Origin: an uncultured Lachnospiraceae bacterium
Lineage (GTDB): Bacteria > Bacillota > Clostridia > Lachnospirales > Lachnospiraceae
Assembly (NCBI GenBank): GCA_947174985.1
Contig: CAMWLB010000065.1
Span: forward strand, 1-11,890
Length of the DNA: 11,890 nt
Direction: 5' to 3'
Numbering within the stretch: the first letter of the stretch is position 1; every line of letters begins with the position of its first letter. The notes under the pieces are model-generated. The model did not search any database. It saw only the letters and a list, made by a program, of their open reading frames with translations, and was not told where the DNA came from. A program made the translations under genes and the position numbers. Below are positions 1-7,776 of this stretch, piece after piece.

Positions 1-797
1 ACACAGACGTCTCCCTCAGGGTAGAGGAAACCGACTCCGCCGACTCTTTTAAGGTGTCAGGACGCGGCGAGCTTCATCTCTCCGTATTGATTGAAAATAT
101 GCGCAGGGAAGGCTTTGAATTTGCCGTAAGCAAGGCGGAGGTTCTCTATAAGACCGACGAAAACGGCAAAAAGCTGGAGCCCATGGAACTGACTTATATC
201 GACGTGCCCGAAGAGTTTTCCGGCGTTGTTATTGAAAAGCTGAGCATGAGAAAGGGCGAGCTCCGCAATATGGGAGCCGGCACCGGCGGCTATACCCGTC
301 TGGAGTTCTCCATCCCTTCCAGGGGGCTGATTGGCTACCGCGGCGATTTTATGACGGACACCAAGGGCAACGGCATTATGAACTCCGTCTTTGACGGCTA
401 TGGCCCCTACAAGGGCGATATCCAGTACAGAAAACAGGGCTCCCTGATTGCGTTTGAAAACGGTGAAACCATAACCTACGGTCTTTTCAACGCGCAGGAG
501 CGCGGCACGCTCTTTATCGGCGCAGGCGTCAAGGTATACTCCGGCATGGTGATTGGCAGCAACGGGCGCGGTGAGGACATCGAGGTCAATGTCTGCAAGA
601 AAAAACAGCTCACTAATACCCGCTCCTCCGGTGCAGACGAAGCGCTCCGCCTTGTTCCGCCCAAAATCATGAGCCTTGAACAATGCCTTGATTTTATTGA
701 TACGGACGAGCTTTTGGAGGTCACGCCAAAGTCGCTGCGTATCCGCAAAAAAATCTTGGACCCTACCCTTAGAAAACGTGCCGCCATGAAAAAGTAG
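1..797 (+). CDS. typA: Ribosome-associated GTPase TypA/BipA, C-terminal part
   Basis: TypA/BipA is a translational GTPase of the EF-G class that binds the ribosome and assists 50S assembly and stress or low-temperature growth. Only the last 264 residues are here: the frame is open from base 3 to the TAG at 795-797, and the true start lies left of the window. Seen in order: the end of the EF-G-like domain III (SGRGELHLSVLIE), an EF-G C-terminal-like domain (ELTYIDVPEEFSG to IPSRGLIGYRGDF), then the family-specific C-terminal domain with the highly characteristic GNGIMNSVFDGYGPYKGDI, NGRGEDIEVNVCKKKQLTN and SLRIRKKILDP stretches. The C-terminus looks intact. The GTP-binding domain cannot be seen. 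The gene converges on the sugar operon and is separated from it by a shared terminator, so it is a housekeeping flank and not part of that system. Confidence 0.97.
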   Translation, partial: TDVSLRVEETDSADSFKVSGRGELHLSVLIENMRREGFEFAVSKAEVLYKTDENGKKLEPMELTYIDVPEEFSGVVIEKLSMRKGELRNMGAGTGGYTRLEFSIPSRGLIGYRGDFMTDTKGNGIMNSVFDGYGPYKGDIQYRKQGSLIAFENGETITYGLFNAQERGTLFIGAGVKVYSGMVIGSNGRGEDIEVNVCKKKQLTNTRSSGADEALRLVPPKIMSLEQCLDFIDTDELLEVTPKSLRIRKKILDPTLRKRAAMKK

Positions 798-835
798 GCG
801 AACGGTTTTCCCAATCAAATACAGGACAAACAAAA

Positions 836-881
836 CGCCGGAACGCGTATCACTTTCTGATACACGCTCCGGCGCTTTTTT
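836..881. terminator. Bidirectional intrinsic terminator between convergent typA and the operon
   Basis: Arms 836-851 and 859-874 form a 16 bp stem around a 7-nt loop (852-858). On the plus strand the stem is followed by CTTTTTTG, suiting typA. Two positions are A-C mismatches in plus-strand RNA but G-U wobbles in minus-strand RNA, so the hairpin is more stable for transcripts coming from the operon, where TTTTGTTTG follows. It lies 25 bp after the stop codon of the formate-family channel and about 40 bp after the typA stop. Confidence 0.88.
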
Positions 882-898
882 GCCGTAAAACAATGCGA

Positions 899-1744
899 TT
901 AATACTCCTCTGCCATATCGATTTCTTCCTGCTCGGATTCAATCGTTCTGACATACAGCGGCGTATGGCGGAGATATACCGCCCAGTAGCCGACGCCTAC
1001 AATTCCCGCGCCGCCCACGATATTGCCCAGCGTTACCGGCAGAAGATTTTTTACAAGAAAGCTTCCCCAGGTAAGCCCTTCTGCGGCGATCCTATACTCT
1101 CCCGCCGTCAGAATTCCGGCAACACCGAAATAGATATCCGCTATGCTGTGCTCAAAACCACAGAGCACAAAAGCCATAACCGGCCAGAAGCTCATCATAA
1201 GCTTGCCCGGAACCTGCTTTGACGCAAAAGCGCCCCACACAGCGATACATACCAGAATATTACACAGGATGCCTCGGATAAAGGATTCTCCAAAGGACAG
1301 GTTGACTCTGTTTAACGCTGCATTTACCATGGTCTCCGCCAGCCTGCCTCCGAACAAATCCGGCGTGTGACCGTAGACTACCAACACCGCCACCAATGCC
1401 GCACCAATAAAATTGCCGACAAACACAAAAAACCAGTTCTTTAACAATTCGCAAAGCTTAATCTTTTTTTCCAGCCACGCAATGATAATCAGATTGTTGC
1501 CCGTGAAAAGCTCACTGCCCGCTACCAGCACCATCGCCATACCTGCCGGAAAGAGACAAGCGCCGACAAGCTTTGCAATGGCGGGATTTTCCACCGTGGA
1601 AGAACCAACGTTGGAGGCAATGCCGGCAAAGCCGATAAAGATTCCCGCAAAAACACCAAGCATCAGCATTTTAAAAGCGGACAGCTTTACCTTGTGAACC
1701 CCGATTTCAACATAGCTTCTTGCAATCTCTAAAGGTGAGTGCAT
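899..1744 (-). CDS. Formate/nitrite transporter (FNT/FocA) family channel
   Basis: A 281-residue polytopic membrane protein of the FNT family: pentameric, aquaporin-like channels for small monovalent anions (formate, nitrite, hydrosulfide). Hydrophobic segments fall near residues 27-45, 60-78, 104-124, 158-172, 186-205 and 236-257, the six-helix family pattern. Family marks are SELFTGN (77-83), GILCNILVC (158-166), CGFEHS with the conserved pore histidine His199, and GNIVGG (240-245). The length is normal. The start is ATG with a strong AAGGAGG about 6 nt upstream; that Shine-Dalgarno overlaps the TAA stop of the preceding GH94 gene, so translation is probably coupled. As last gene of a sugar operon in a presumed fermenter, formate export is the likeliest role, but the sequence alone does not separate formate from nitrite or hydrosulfide, so no gene symbol is given. 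Confidence 0.92.
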   Translation of the reverse strand: MHSPLEIARSYVEIGVHKVKLSAFKMLMLGVFAGIFIGFAGIASNVGSSTVENPAIAKLVGACLFPAGMAMVLVAGSELFTGNNLIIIAWLEKKIKLCELLKNWFFVFVGNFIGAALVAVLVVYGHTPDLFGGRLAETMVNAALNRVNLSFGESFIRGILCNILVCIAVWGAFASKQVPGKLMMSFWPVMAFVLCGFEHSIADIYFGVAGILTAGEYRIAAEGLTWGSFLVKNLLPVTLGNIVGGAGIVGVGYWAVYLRHTPLYVRTIESEQEEIDMAEEY

Positions 1745-1758
1745 CCAAATCCTCCTTA
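1745..1758 (-). promoter_or_regulatory. Stop codon overlapping the Shine-Dalgarno (coupling site)
   Basis: On the minus strand the GH94 stop TAA runs directly into AAGGAGG, giving TAAGGAGG, and the FNT-family ATG follows about 6 nt later. The gap between stop and start is only 11 bp. Ribosomes ending on GH94 would sit on the initiation site of the channel gene, which favours co-expression. Confidence 0.8.
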
Positions 1759-4149
1759 TAAAACAAGTATAATTTCATTTTCGGCAAGCATCTTTTCTGC
1801 CGGAACATAAGGCTGCTCTGCCTTTTCCCCGTTGATGAAAAACTCCTTGCAGCCGCTTTCTGCGCCGTCAGGATTCTTTACTATGATATGCAGCTTCTTG
1901 CCGCGGAAAGTCTTATCCATGGTAATTTCTTTCCAGTCAGAAGGAATTGCCGGGCATACCCACAGACCGTTTAAGTCAGGGCGCATACCGCAGATACCTT
2001 CCACGCAGCCTACCATACAGGTGGAAGCCGTGCCGGTCAGCCAGTGTACATGGGAACGTCCCTCGAAAGGAGACTCCACGCTCTCGGTGAACTGTCCGTG
2101 TACGTAAGGCTCCAGCTTTCTTATCTCCGCGCAGTCATTCTGCGATGCGGGGGAGCTTTCCGTAAAGTATTCAAATGCACGGTTGCCATGTCCCATGAGT
2201 GCCTCTGCCAGAATAATCCAACCTTGCGGCTGTGAGAAAATACCACCGTTTTCCTTGGTGGAAGGATTGAACAGAAGCGCCTGTGCGCCGTCAAATGCAT
2301 GGTCCACATAGGAAGGAGTCATCAAACGCACTCCGTATTTGGTGTTGAGCTCTCTATGTACGGATTCCAGCGCCGCCTCTGCCTGCTCCTTTGAAGCAAG
2401 CCCGCTGATAACGGACCATGACTGCGGATTCAGCCACATGCTTGCCTCAGGGTCATGCTTGGAGCCGATAACCTGTCCGTCTTCCTTGATACCTCTGACA
2501 TAACGGTCGTCTTCCCAGCACTCTTTTTCGATAATTTCGCCCAATTCCTTCTGGGTCTTTTCCAGATAAGCAATGTACTCAGTATCCTTCTGGTCCTCAG
2601 CAAAACCTTTCATTACCGTAAAAGCATAGTATAACTGCATTGCCACGAAGGTGGACTCGCCCTTTTTGCCGAGACGCAGGCAGTCGTTCCAGTCGGCATG
2701 AAGGCCTGCAGGCATCTTGTGGTCGCCCAGTCTGTCCATGGAGAACTGGATTGCCCTCTTCAAATGGTCATATACCGTTCCCTCTTCCTTGTTGGCATAA
2801 GGAATTACTTCGTTGATAAAATCCTTGTTTCCGGTTTCCGCCACATATTTCCAGACAGTGGGGAAGAGCCACAGGGCATCGTCCGCGCGGTATGCCGGAT
2901 GTCCGGTCTCGCGCACGTAGGATTCGTCGTCCGGCGTGTCCTCATGCCCGGGATTGTGGTTATATTTTACCAGTGGCAGTCCGCCGCCGTGGTTTACCTG
3001 TGCGGAAAGCATAAAGCGAATCTGTGCAAGCGCCATCTCGGGATCCAGGTGGATGATACCCTGAATATCCTGCACGGTATCGCGGTAGCCATAGCCGTTG
3101 CGCTGTCCGCAGTAGACAAAGGAAGCCGCTCTTGACCACGTGAAGGTAATGAAGCACTGGTAAGCATTCCATGTATTAATCATGCTGTTAAACGCTGCAT
3201 CCGGCGTATTGACCTGAAAATTCTCAAGCTTTGCATGCCAGTAATTTTTCAGTTCCGTAAGCTCGTTTTCTACGACACCTGCTTTTTCATAGTTTGCCAG
3301 AATTGCCTCTGCCGCCTCTGCGTCCGCCTGCCCCAATACAAAGACAAGCTCTTTGCTCTCGCCGGGTGCAAGCTCTAATGCGCTGTGCAGCACGCCGCAG
3401 GCATTGGTATTGTAGTTCAGTACATTGTCGCACTCGCCGCGCTCTACTGCCACAGGATTGCCGTAGGTATGATAATCCCCGATAAAGGCAGCCTTGTCGC
3501 CGTTGTAGGAGGTAACCGGTGCTCCTGCCAGCCCTAAGAAACGCTCTCTTCCGTTTGAGCCCTTCTCGTTCTTGCCGCAGTTCGCATTGATGGTCTGTAC
3601 GATTTTATTGCCCATAAAGTAAGTCCTTGTGATGAACAGGGTGTATTGCAGGTTTACCTGATCCTGCTCGTAGTTGCTGTCATTGGTAAACTCTGCATAG
3701 GAAAATACAGATATCTTTCTCGTTTTATCCGTGGTATTGGTGATTTTAGCGCGCCATACTTCGTAGGTTTTGTTCAGGGGAACATAATAAAGCGCTTCCG
3801 AATGAATCCCCGCATAATCTGCCACCAGATTCGTGTACGCCGTACCATGGTGACATTCGCTTTTGTACTCATCCAAAGGCTTTGCCACGGGCTGCCAGGA
3901 TGCGGACCAGTAATCCTTCGTCTCGTCATCGCGCAGGTAAATATATCTGCCGGGCGTGTCATCGCTGTTAAAATGGTAGCGCAGAATTCTGCCGTTTGCA
4001 CCGCTCTTTACAAAGCTGTAGCCTCCTGCATTGTTGGAAATAATCGCGCCATATGCGGGAGAGCCAAGATAATTCGCCCAGGGCGCAGGAGTATTGGGTT
4101 TTGTGATTACATACTCCTTGTTTGCTTCGTCAAAATAGCCGTAATTCAT
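1756..4149 (-). CDS. GH94 glycoside phosphorylase (cellobiose phosphorylase-like)
   Basis: GH94 enzymes split beta-linked di- or oligosaccharides with inorganic phosphate, inverting the anomer to give an alpha-sugar-1-phosphate. The 797-residue length fits the roughly 800-residue cellobiose and chitobiose phosphorylases. The N-terminal beta-sandwich opens with YFDEANKEYVITKP and PWANYLG. The (alpha/alpha)6 catalytic part carries ASFVYCGQRNGYGYRDTVQD (343-361; Arg350 and Asp357 expected to bind the -1 sugar), HADWND with catalytic acid Asp489, KENGGIFS (Glu633) and the phosphate loop WLTGTAS (703-709). There is no signal peptide, so it is cytoplasmic. In my recollection, classical cellobiose phosphorylases have GTASWNFYA and YGIVLL-type stretches where this has GTASTCMVG and YGVRLM (Arg608), so the acceptor may not be plain glucose. 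Cellobiose, glucosyl-mannose or an oxidised or substituted disaccharide are all possible. A Shine-Dalgarno GGAG lies about 11 nt before the ATG. Confidence 0.9.
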   Translation of the reverse strand: MNYGYFDEANKEYVITKPNTPAPWANYLGSPAYGAIISNNAGGYSFVKSGANGRILRYHFNSDDTPGRYIYLRDDETKDYWSASWQPVAKPLDEYKSECHHGTAYTNLVADYAGIHSEALYYVPLNKTYEVWRAKITNTTDKTRKISVFSYAEFTNDSNYEQDQVNLQYTLFITRTYFMGNKIVQTINANCGKNEKGSNGRERFLGLAGAPVTSYNGDKAAFIGDYHTYGNPVAVERGECDNVLNYNTNACGVLHSALELAPGESKELVFVLGQADAEAAEAILANYEKAGVVENELTELKNYWHAKLENFQVNTPDAAFNSMINTWNAYQCFITFTWSRAASFVYCGQRNGYGYRDTVQDIQGIIHLDPEMALAQIRFMLSAQVNHGGGLPLVKYNHNPGHEDTPDDESYVRETGHPAYRADDALWLFPTVWKYVAETGNKDFINEVIPYANKEEGTVYDHLKRAIQFSMDRLGDHKMPAGLHADWNDCLRLGKKGESTFVAMQLYYAFTVMKGFAEDQKDTEYIAYLEKTQKELGEIIEKECWEDDRYVRGIKEDGQVIGSKHDPEASMWLNPQSWSVISGLASKEQAEAALESVHRELNTKYGVRLMTPSYVDHAFDGAQALLFNPSTKENGGIFSQPQGWIILAEALMGHGNRAFEYFTESSPASQNDCAEIRKLEPYVHGQFTESVESPFEGRSHVHWLTGTASTCMVGCVEGICGMRPDLNGLWVCPAIPSDWKEITMDKTFRGKKLHIIVKNPDGAESGCKEFFINGEKAEQPYVPAEKMLAENEIILVL

Positions 4150-4201
4150 GTAACACTGTTCTCCTTTACTTTTTATGTTATTTTTTTTGGGGGGTGTAAC
4201 A
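4150..4201 (-). other. Intergenic gap with T8-G6 homopolymer
   Basis: This 52 bp gap between the esterase and GH94 genes contains eight T then six G on the plus strand (4181-4194), read as C6A8 in the mRNA. TGTAACA occurs as a direct repeat at 4149-4155 and 4195-4201. No convincing promoter or hairpin was found. The AAAGGAG ribosome site of GH94 lies in it. Confidence 0.6.
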
Positions 4202-5371
4202 TCACCCTGCCACTATCAGAGATACCAGATAGAAGGGCTCGGCACCATTGTCATGTGTTTCTGTGAGTTCGATTTCTACGCGGTGTACTTTGTGTTCTCC
4301 ATGCTCCAGTATGGTTTCCAGATACAGGCAGTCCCAGTCCTCGTCAAAGTTTCCGTCGAGAAGCACGGCATGTTCCGTATCTCCGTCCAAAGTAAGCGTT
4401 GCCTTGGGGATGGGTCCCTTCATGGTCTTTTTATACTGTACGCCGATGGAAGCTCCTTCCACTTCAAACACAATCTTATCGCCTTTTTGGGACGCCGTAA
4501 AACCTTTTTTGAAGCAATCCGACACACAGCTCTGCTCGCTTTCGTCTTTCACAAATCCCTCGCATAAAACCGGCTTTAATTCGTCATTCCGATATCTGTG
4601 CGCATTTTCATAGCCGTTCGCCGTCATGGGCCTGGGCAGTACGCCGAAAGGTGCATCCTGCGCTTCACCAGCCACAGACGCTGTTTCTGCAGCGATGCCT
4701 GCACTGCTCTCCTCTTCCACCGCCTGCTTCACGCTCTCTAAATAATGGGTAATCACACCTGCTACCAGCGCATGTCCCGCATCGTTTGGATGCAAATCAT
4801 CCGGCGTGATATCGCGGTTCTTGATATTGCCCGCTTCCACCTGCGCATAAATCGTAGGCTTCATGCTGACAGAGGGAAGGTGATAATAAGCTCCCACCGG
4901 CACATGAATCTGCTCTGCATTGCAGCCATCATCATAGCGCACATTATGTACCAGAAGCAGCGCCGGCTCACAGGATGCCTTCACTATTCGGCGCACCAGT
5001 CCCTCATAGGTTTCCTGAAAATGTGCGCTGTTGCCGTCATCATTGACGGAAAACTCCACAATCACAAAATCGGGCTCATACTGCAGCACATCCTCCTCCA
5101 CACGTCCCGTTCCGAGATGGGAGGTGGTTCCGCCGATACCGGCATTGATATAGGTGAAATCCGCTTTGGGAAACGCCTGCTTCCACCACGCATAGGTCAG
5201 ATAGGCATAACAGCCCTCCGGCGTGGAAGCCAGGCAGCCCTGCGTAATGGAGCCGCCTAGAAAAGCCAGCTTAATAGCTTCCCCGTCTGCCGCACGCCGC
5301 ATCACCTTTCTGATACGGCTGTCATCTCCGGCGTTTATCACGCCCTTTTCATATTCAACAAGTTCCTTCAT
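4202..5371 (-). CDS. SGNH-family carbohydrate acetyl-esterase, CE17-like
   Basis: A 389-residue SGNH hydrolase, probably removing O-acetyl groups from imported manno-oligosaccharides. The four blocks are visible: block I GGSITQG with nucleophile Ser41, block II NAGIGGTTS (Gly78 or Gly80), block III EFSVND with Asn110, and block V DDLHPND with Asp191 and His194. Residues 242-389 form a second, beta-rich domain, compatible with the CBM35-like module of CE17 mannan esterases such as the Roseburia intestinalis one. There is no signal peptide, so it acts in the cytoplasm. Residues 219-241 form an acidic, Ala/Ser-rich linker that looks inserted between the domains. The gene follows GH130_1 after 31 bp with an AAGGA site near the ATG. 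The CE17 assignment rests on domain layout, Ser41 position and neighbours; substrate and regiospecificity are not shown by the sequence. Confidence 0.82.
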   Translation of the reverse strand: MKELVEYEKGVINAGDDSRIRKVMRRAADGEAIKLAFLGGSITQGCLASTPEGCYAYLTYAWWKQAFPKADFTYINAGIGGTTSHLGTGRVEEDVLQYEPDFVIVEFSVNDDGNSAHFQETYEGLVRRIVKASCEPALLLVHNVRYDDGCNAEQIHVPVGAYYHLPSVSMKPTIYAQVEAGNIKNRDITPDDLHPNDAGHALVAGVITHYLESVKQAVEEESSAGIAAETASVAGEAQDAPFGVLPRPMTANGYENAHRYRNDELKPVLCEGFVKDESEQSCVSDCFKKGFTASQKGDKIVFEVEGASIGVQYKKTMKGPIPKATLTLDGDTEHAVLLDGNFDEDWDCLYLETILEHGEHKVHRVEIELTETHDNGAEPFYLVSLIVAG

Positions 5372-5402
5372 AATTTCCTTTCCGCCTGCTATATATTGGC
5401 AA

Positions 5403-6578
5403 TTATGCCTGTCCTAACAGCTCCAGATTTTTCTTTATCAGCTCACATCTCTGCAGTACACAGTCAGGGCTGCGCAACGGGTCCTTGGGCGTATTAAATA
5501 CATAATCCACAAGCCGGTCCATATCTGTCACAGCCACATGCAGCCTCGTATCGCTGGATGCATAGTAGATGTAAACCTCATTCTTCTCATTTACCACTGC
5601 GCCATTTGTAAATACCACGTTGGATACGTTGCCGACTCTCTCGCCGTTCCTTGGTCCGATTAACATACCGGAAGGCTCTGCAATCACCTTGGAAGGGTCA
5701 TCTAAAGCAGTGGCAAAAGCATAGATGACATAGCGGAGCCCTGCTGCCGTATTTCTCACGCCATGGGCAATATGAATCCAGCCCTTATCCGTCTTTATCG
5801 GCACAGCGCCGGCGCCGTTCTTTACCTCTGTGATGGTGTGGTATTTGCGGATGCTGGTCATCTTTTCCTCGTCAATTACCGCTTTGGTAATGTCATCGCA
5901 CAGACCAAAGCCAATGCCACCGCCCGAACCGGTATCGATGAAATCGTCCATAGGTCTTGTGTAGAACGCATACTTGCCGTCCACAAACTCCGGATGCAGC
6001 ACCACATTCCTTTGCTGGGGAGAATGGAGCGTCACCAGATTCGGCAGTCTCTCCCATGTCTTTAAATCCTTCGTCCGTACAATGCCGGCAGCCGCTACCG
6101 CAGCCGACAAATCGCCCACTGATTTATCCTTGCTCTCTGAACAGAATACGCCGTAAATATAGCCGTCTTCATGCTTTGTCAGACGCATATCGTAGACATT
6201 CGTCTCCTCCGGGCAGGTATCCGGCAATACCACGGGATAGTCCCAGAAACGGAATCCGTCCACACCGTTGTCGCTCTCTGCCACGCCAAAGAAGGACTTT
6301 CTGTCATTGCCCTCGATTCTTGCCACCAGATAATACTTGCCATTCATATAAAGCGCGCCGGAATTCATCACGGCGTTTACGCCCAGCCTCTCCTCAAAAT
6401 ACGGGTTGGTCTCTGCGTTTAAATCATACTGCCAGCTCACCGGAATATGCTCCCTTGTCAGCACCGGATACCGGTATCTTTGGTAGATGCCGTTATAAAA
6501 CGCCTCGTCCACCTCGTTTTTTCTGGATAATAATGCTTCCTGTCTTTCCTTCAGCCAGTAAAATTTTTCGTGAATCAT
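5403..6578 (-). CDS. GH130_1 4-O-beta-D-mannosyl-D-glucose phosphorylase
   Basis: This enzyme cleaves 4-O-beta-mannosyl-glucose with phosphate to alpha-mannose-1-phosphate and glucose (EC 2.4.1.281), in the cytoplasm. The 391-residue length fits the GH130_1 subfamily (about 390). It is a single five-bladed beta-propeller. Family stretches include NSGALYMNGKYYLVARIEG (72-90), the YDMRLTKHEDGYIYGVFC region with the presumed proton donor Asp130 (equivalent to Asp131 of the Bacteroides fragilis enzyme, as I recall it), LHPEFVDGKYAFYTRP, GAGAVPI and the C-terminal FNTPKDPLRSPDCVLQR, typical of this subfamily rather than GH130_2. The ATG follows the epimerase stop after one base (TAA-T-ATG), with its ribosome site inside the epimerase 3' end. 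The epimerase makes its substrate, so the adjacency supports the assignment strongly. Confidence 0.95.
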   Translation of the reverse strand: MIHEKFYWLKERQEALLSRKNEVDEAFYNGIYQRYRYPVLTREHIPVSWQYDLNAETNPYFEERLGVNAVMNSGALYMNGKYYLVARIEGNDRKSFFGVAESDNGVDGFRFWDYPVVLPDTCPEETNVYDMRLTKHEDGYIYGVFCSESKDKSVGDLSAAVAAAGIVRTKDLKTWERLPNLVTLHSPQQRNVVLHPEFVDGKYAFYTRPMDDFIDTGSGGGIGFGLCDDITKAVIDEEKMTSIRKYHTITEVKNGAGAVPIKTDKGWIHIAHGVRNTAAGLRYVIYAFATALDDPSKVIAEPSGMLIGPRNGERVGNVSNVVFTNGAVVNEKNEVYIYYASSDTRLHVAVTDMDRLVDYVFNTPKDPLRSPDCVLQRCELIKKNLELLGQA

Positions 6579-6579
6579 A

Positions 6580-7776
6580 TTACTTCTCCATCCTCCTTAT
6601 GATTTCCATACACATACGTCCATTGTGGTAAGGACATTTCCAAGGCTCCACAATCGGCTGTGTCATATCCGGATTGCCGTTGTCGTCCACATGCATAAAC
6701 CACTCGGAGCCCTCTCTCTTATCGATGACATGCGCCTTGATAAAGCCCCAGATATGCTCCGCTGCCTCTAAATATTCCGTATGCTCCGGTGTTTTCTCAT
6801 ACTGGTTGTAGAAGCCTACCACGGCTTCCGCCTGCACCCACCAGACACGCTTTTTGTCTACCACGCCCTTCTCACATTCGTTGGAAAGGGAATCGTTGTA
6901 GTAAGCTGCCCGATAAACCTCCGCCGTCAAATCGGCAATGATGGGAGCCCACTCTGCCGCATACGCCTCGTCTCCAAGCACGGAAAGCCCTCTGTCCAAA
7001 AGCCATGCCGTCTCGATATCATGCCCATAGGAATGTAAGTCAATCAGACTGTTCATCTCATTGTCAAAAAATACCTCCTGCCTGTGGCGCGCAGGATTGT
7101 ACACCTTATTGCGGAAGGTTTCCAGTATCCAAAGCAGCTTTTCCCGAACCGCTGCATGAAGCTCCGCAAATTCCTTCTCTTCTCCGGACACCCTGTAAAG
7201 CTCCGTGTACGCCTCAAACACATGGAGCAGGGTATTCATGGTGCGATCCGCCATAACGCCGTTTTCCGAAAGCTTGTCATTTGCCGCAGGCGCGAAGGTG
7301 CGGTCCAGTGCTTCCTTGTAGCCGCCCTCGTCAAAACCCTTCTCCTCTATCACGGAAAACAGGGAAAACGCTGTCTGAAGCGCTTCTTTGTCCTTAGAAG
7401 CCGCGTAATAAGAGGACAGCGCATAGATGGCAAACGCCTGATTGTAAATATGCTTTGTCGTATCCTCCGGCACACCGTCATAGGTTACGGACCAGAATAC
7501 ACCGCCGTACTCCTTGTCAATGCAGTGCTCTTTCATAAAATGATAAGCATGTGCTGCATCCGCAAGCAAAGCCTCATCCTTAAGCGTCATCACTGCATTG
7601 GAGAAAAACCAAAGGATGCGGCTGTTTAAGATACAACCCTTCACTGCTTTTTGGTCCACTGAAAGCTCCGGTCCCATAAATCCGTAAAAGCCTCCGTAAG
7701 TTTCATCGCGCAGTTTTTGCCAGAAGGGAATAATTCCTTCCGTCAGATGCTGCCGCATTTCTGCTGCTATACTCAT
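6580..7776 (-). CDS. Cellobiose 2-epimerase (AGE superfamily)
   Basis: The enzyme epimerises the reducing-end sugar of beta-1,4-disaccharides at C2: mannobiose to mannosyl-glucose, and cellobiose to glucosyl-mannose (EC 5.1.3.11). The 398-residue length fits the (alpha/alpha)6-barrel family. It strongly resembles the Ruminococcus albus enzyme: RILWFFSNA (53-61), KHIYNQAFAIYALSSYY (108-124), LSENG (169-173), TMNTLLHVFEAYTELY (179-194, His185), DLHSYGHDIE (246-255, His248 and His252), KRVWWVQAEAVVGF and WKCPYHNGRMC (His384). The histidines expected for acid/base catalysis are all present. The start ATG overlaps the lacI stop as ATGA (7773-7776), with AAGGAAG about 7 nt upstream, so regulator and enzyme are coupled. 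No signal peptide is present; it is cytoplasmic. It links GH130_2 output to GH130_1 and possibly to GH94. Confidence 0.95.
   Translation of the reverse strand: MSIAAEMRQHLTEGIIPFWQKLRDETYGGFYGFMGPELSVDQKAVKGCILNSRILWFFSNAVMTLKDEALLADAAHAYHFMKEHCIDKEYGGVFWSVTYDGVPEDTTKHIYNQAFAIYALSSYYAASKDKEALQTAFSLFSVIEEKGFDEGGYKEALDRTFAPAANDKLSENGVMADRTMNTLLHVFEAYTELYRVSGEEKEFAELHAAVREKLLWILETFRNKVYNPARHRQEVFFDNEMNSLIDLHSYGHDIETAWLLDRGLSVLGDEAYAAEWAPIIADLTAEVYRAAYYNDSLSNECEKGVVDKKRVWWVQAEAVVGFYNQYEKTPEHTEYLEAAEHIWGFIKAHVIDKREGSEWFMHVDDNGNPDMTQPIVEPWKCPYHNGRMCMEIIRRMEK

Noticed and set aside
57..893. Long open frame on the minus strand across typA
   Set aside because: It is antisense to a clearly recognised TypA sequence, resembles no family, and runs through the terminator hairpin.
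3646..4266. Plus-strand open frame of about 200 codons opposite GH94, and similar ones at 5957-6631 and 9349-10098
   Set aside because: All lie antisense to well supported enzyme genes, lack convincing ribosome sites and have compositions expected of shadow frames.
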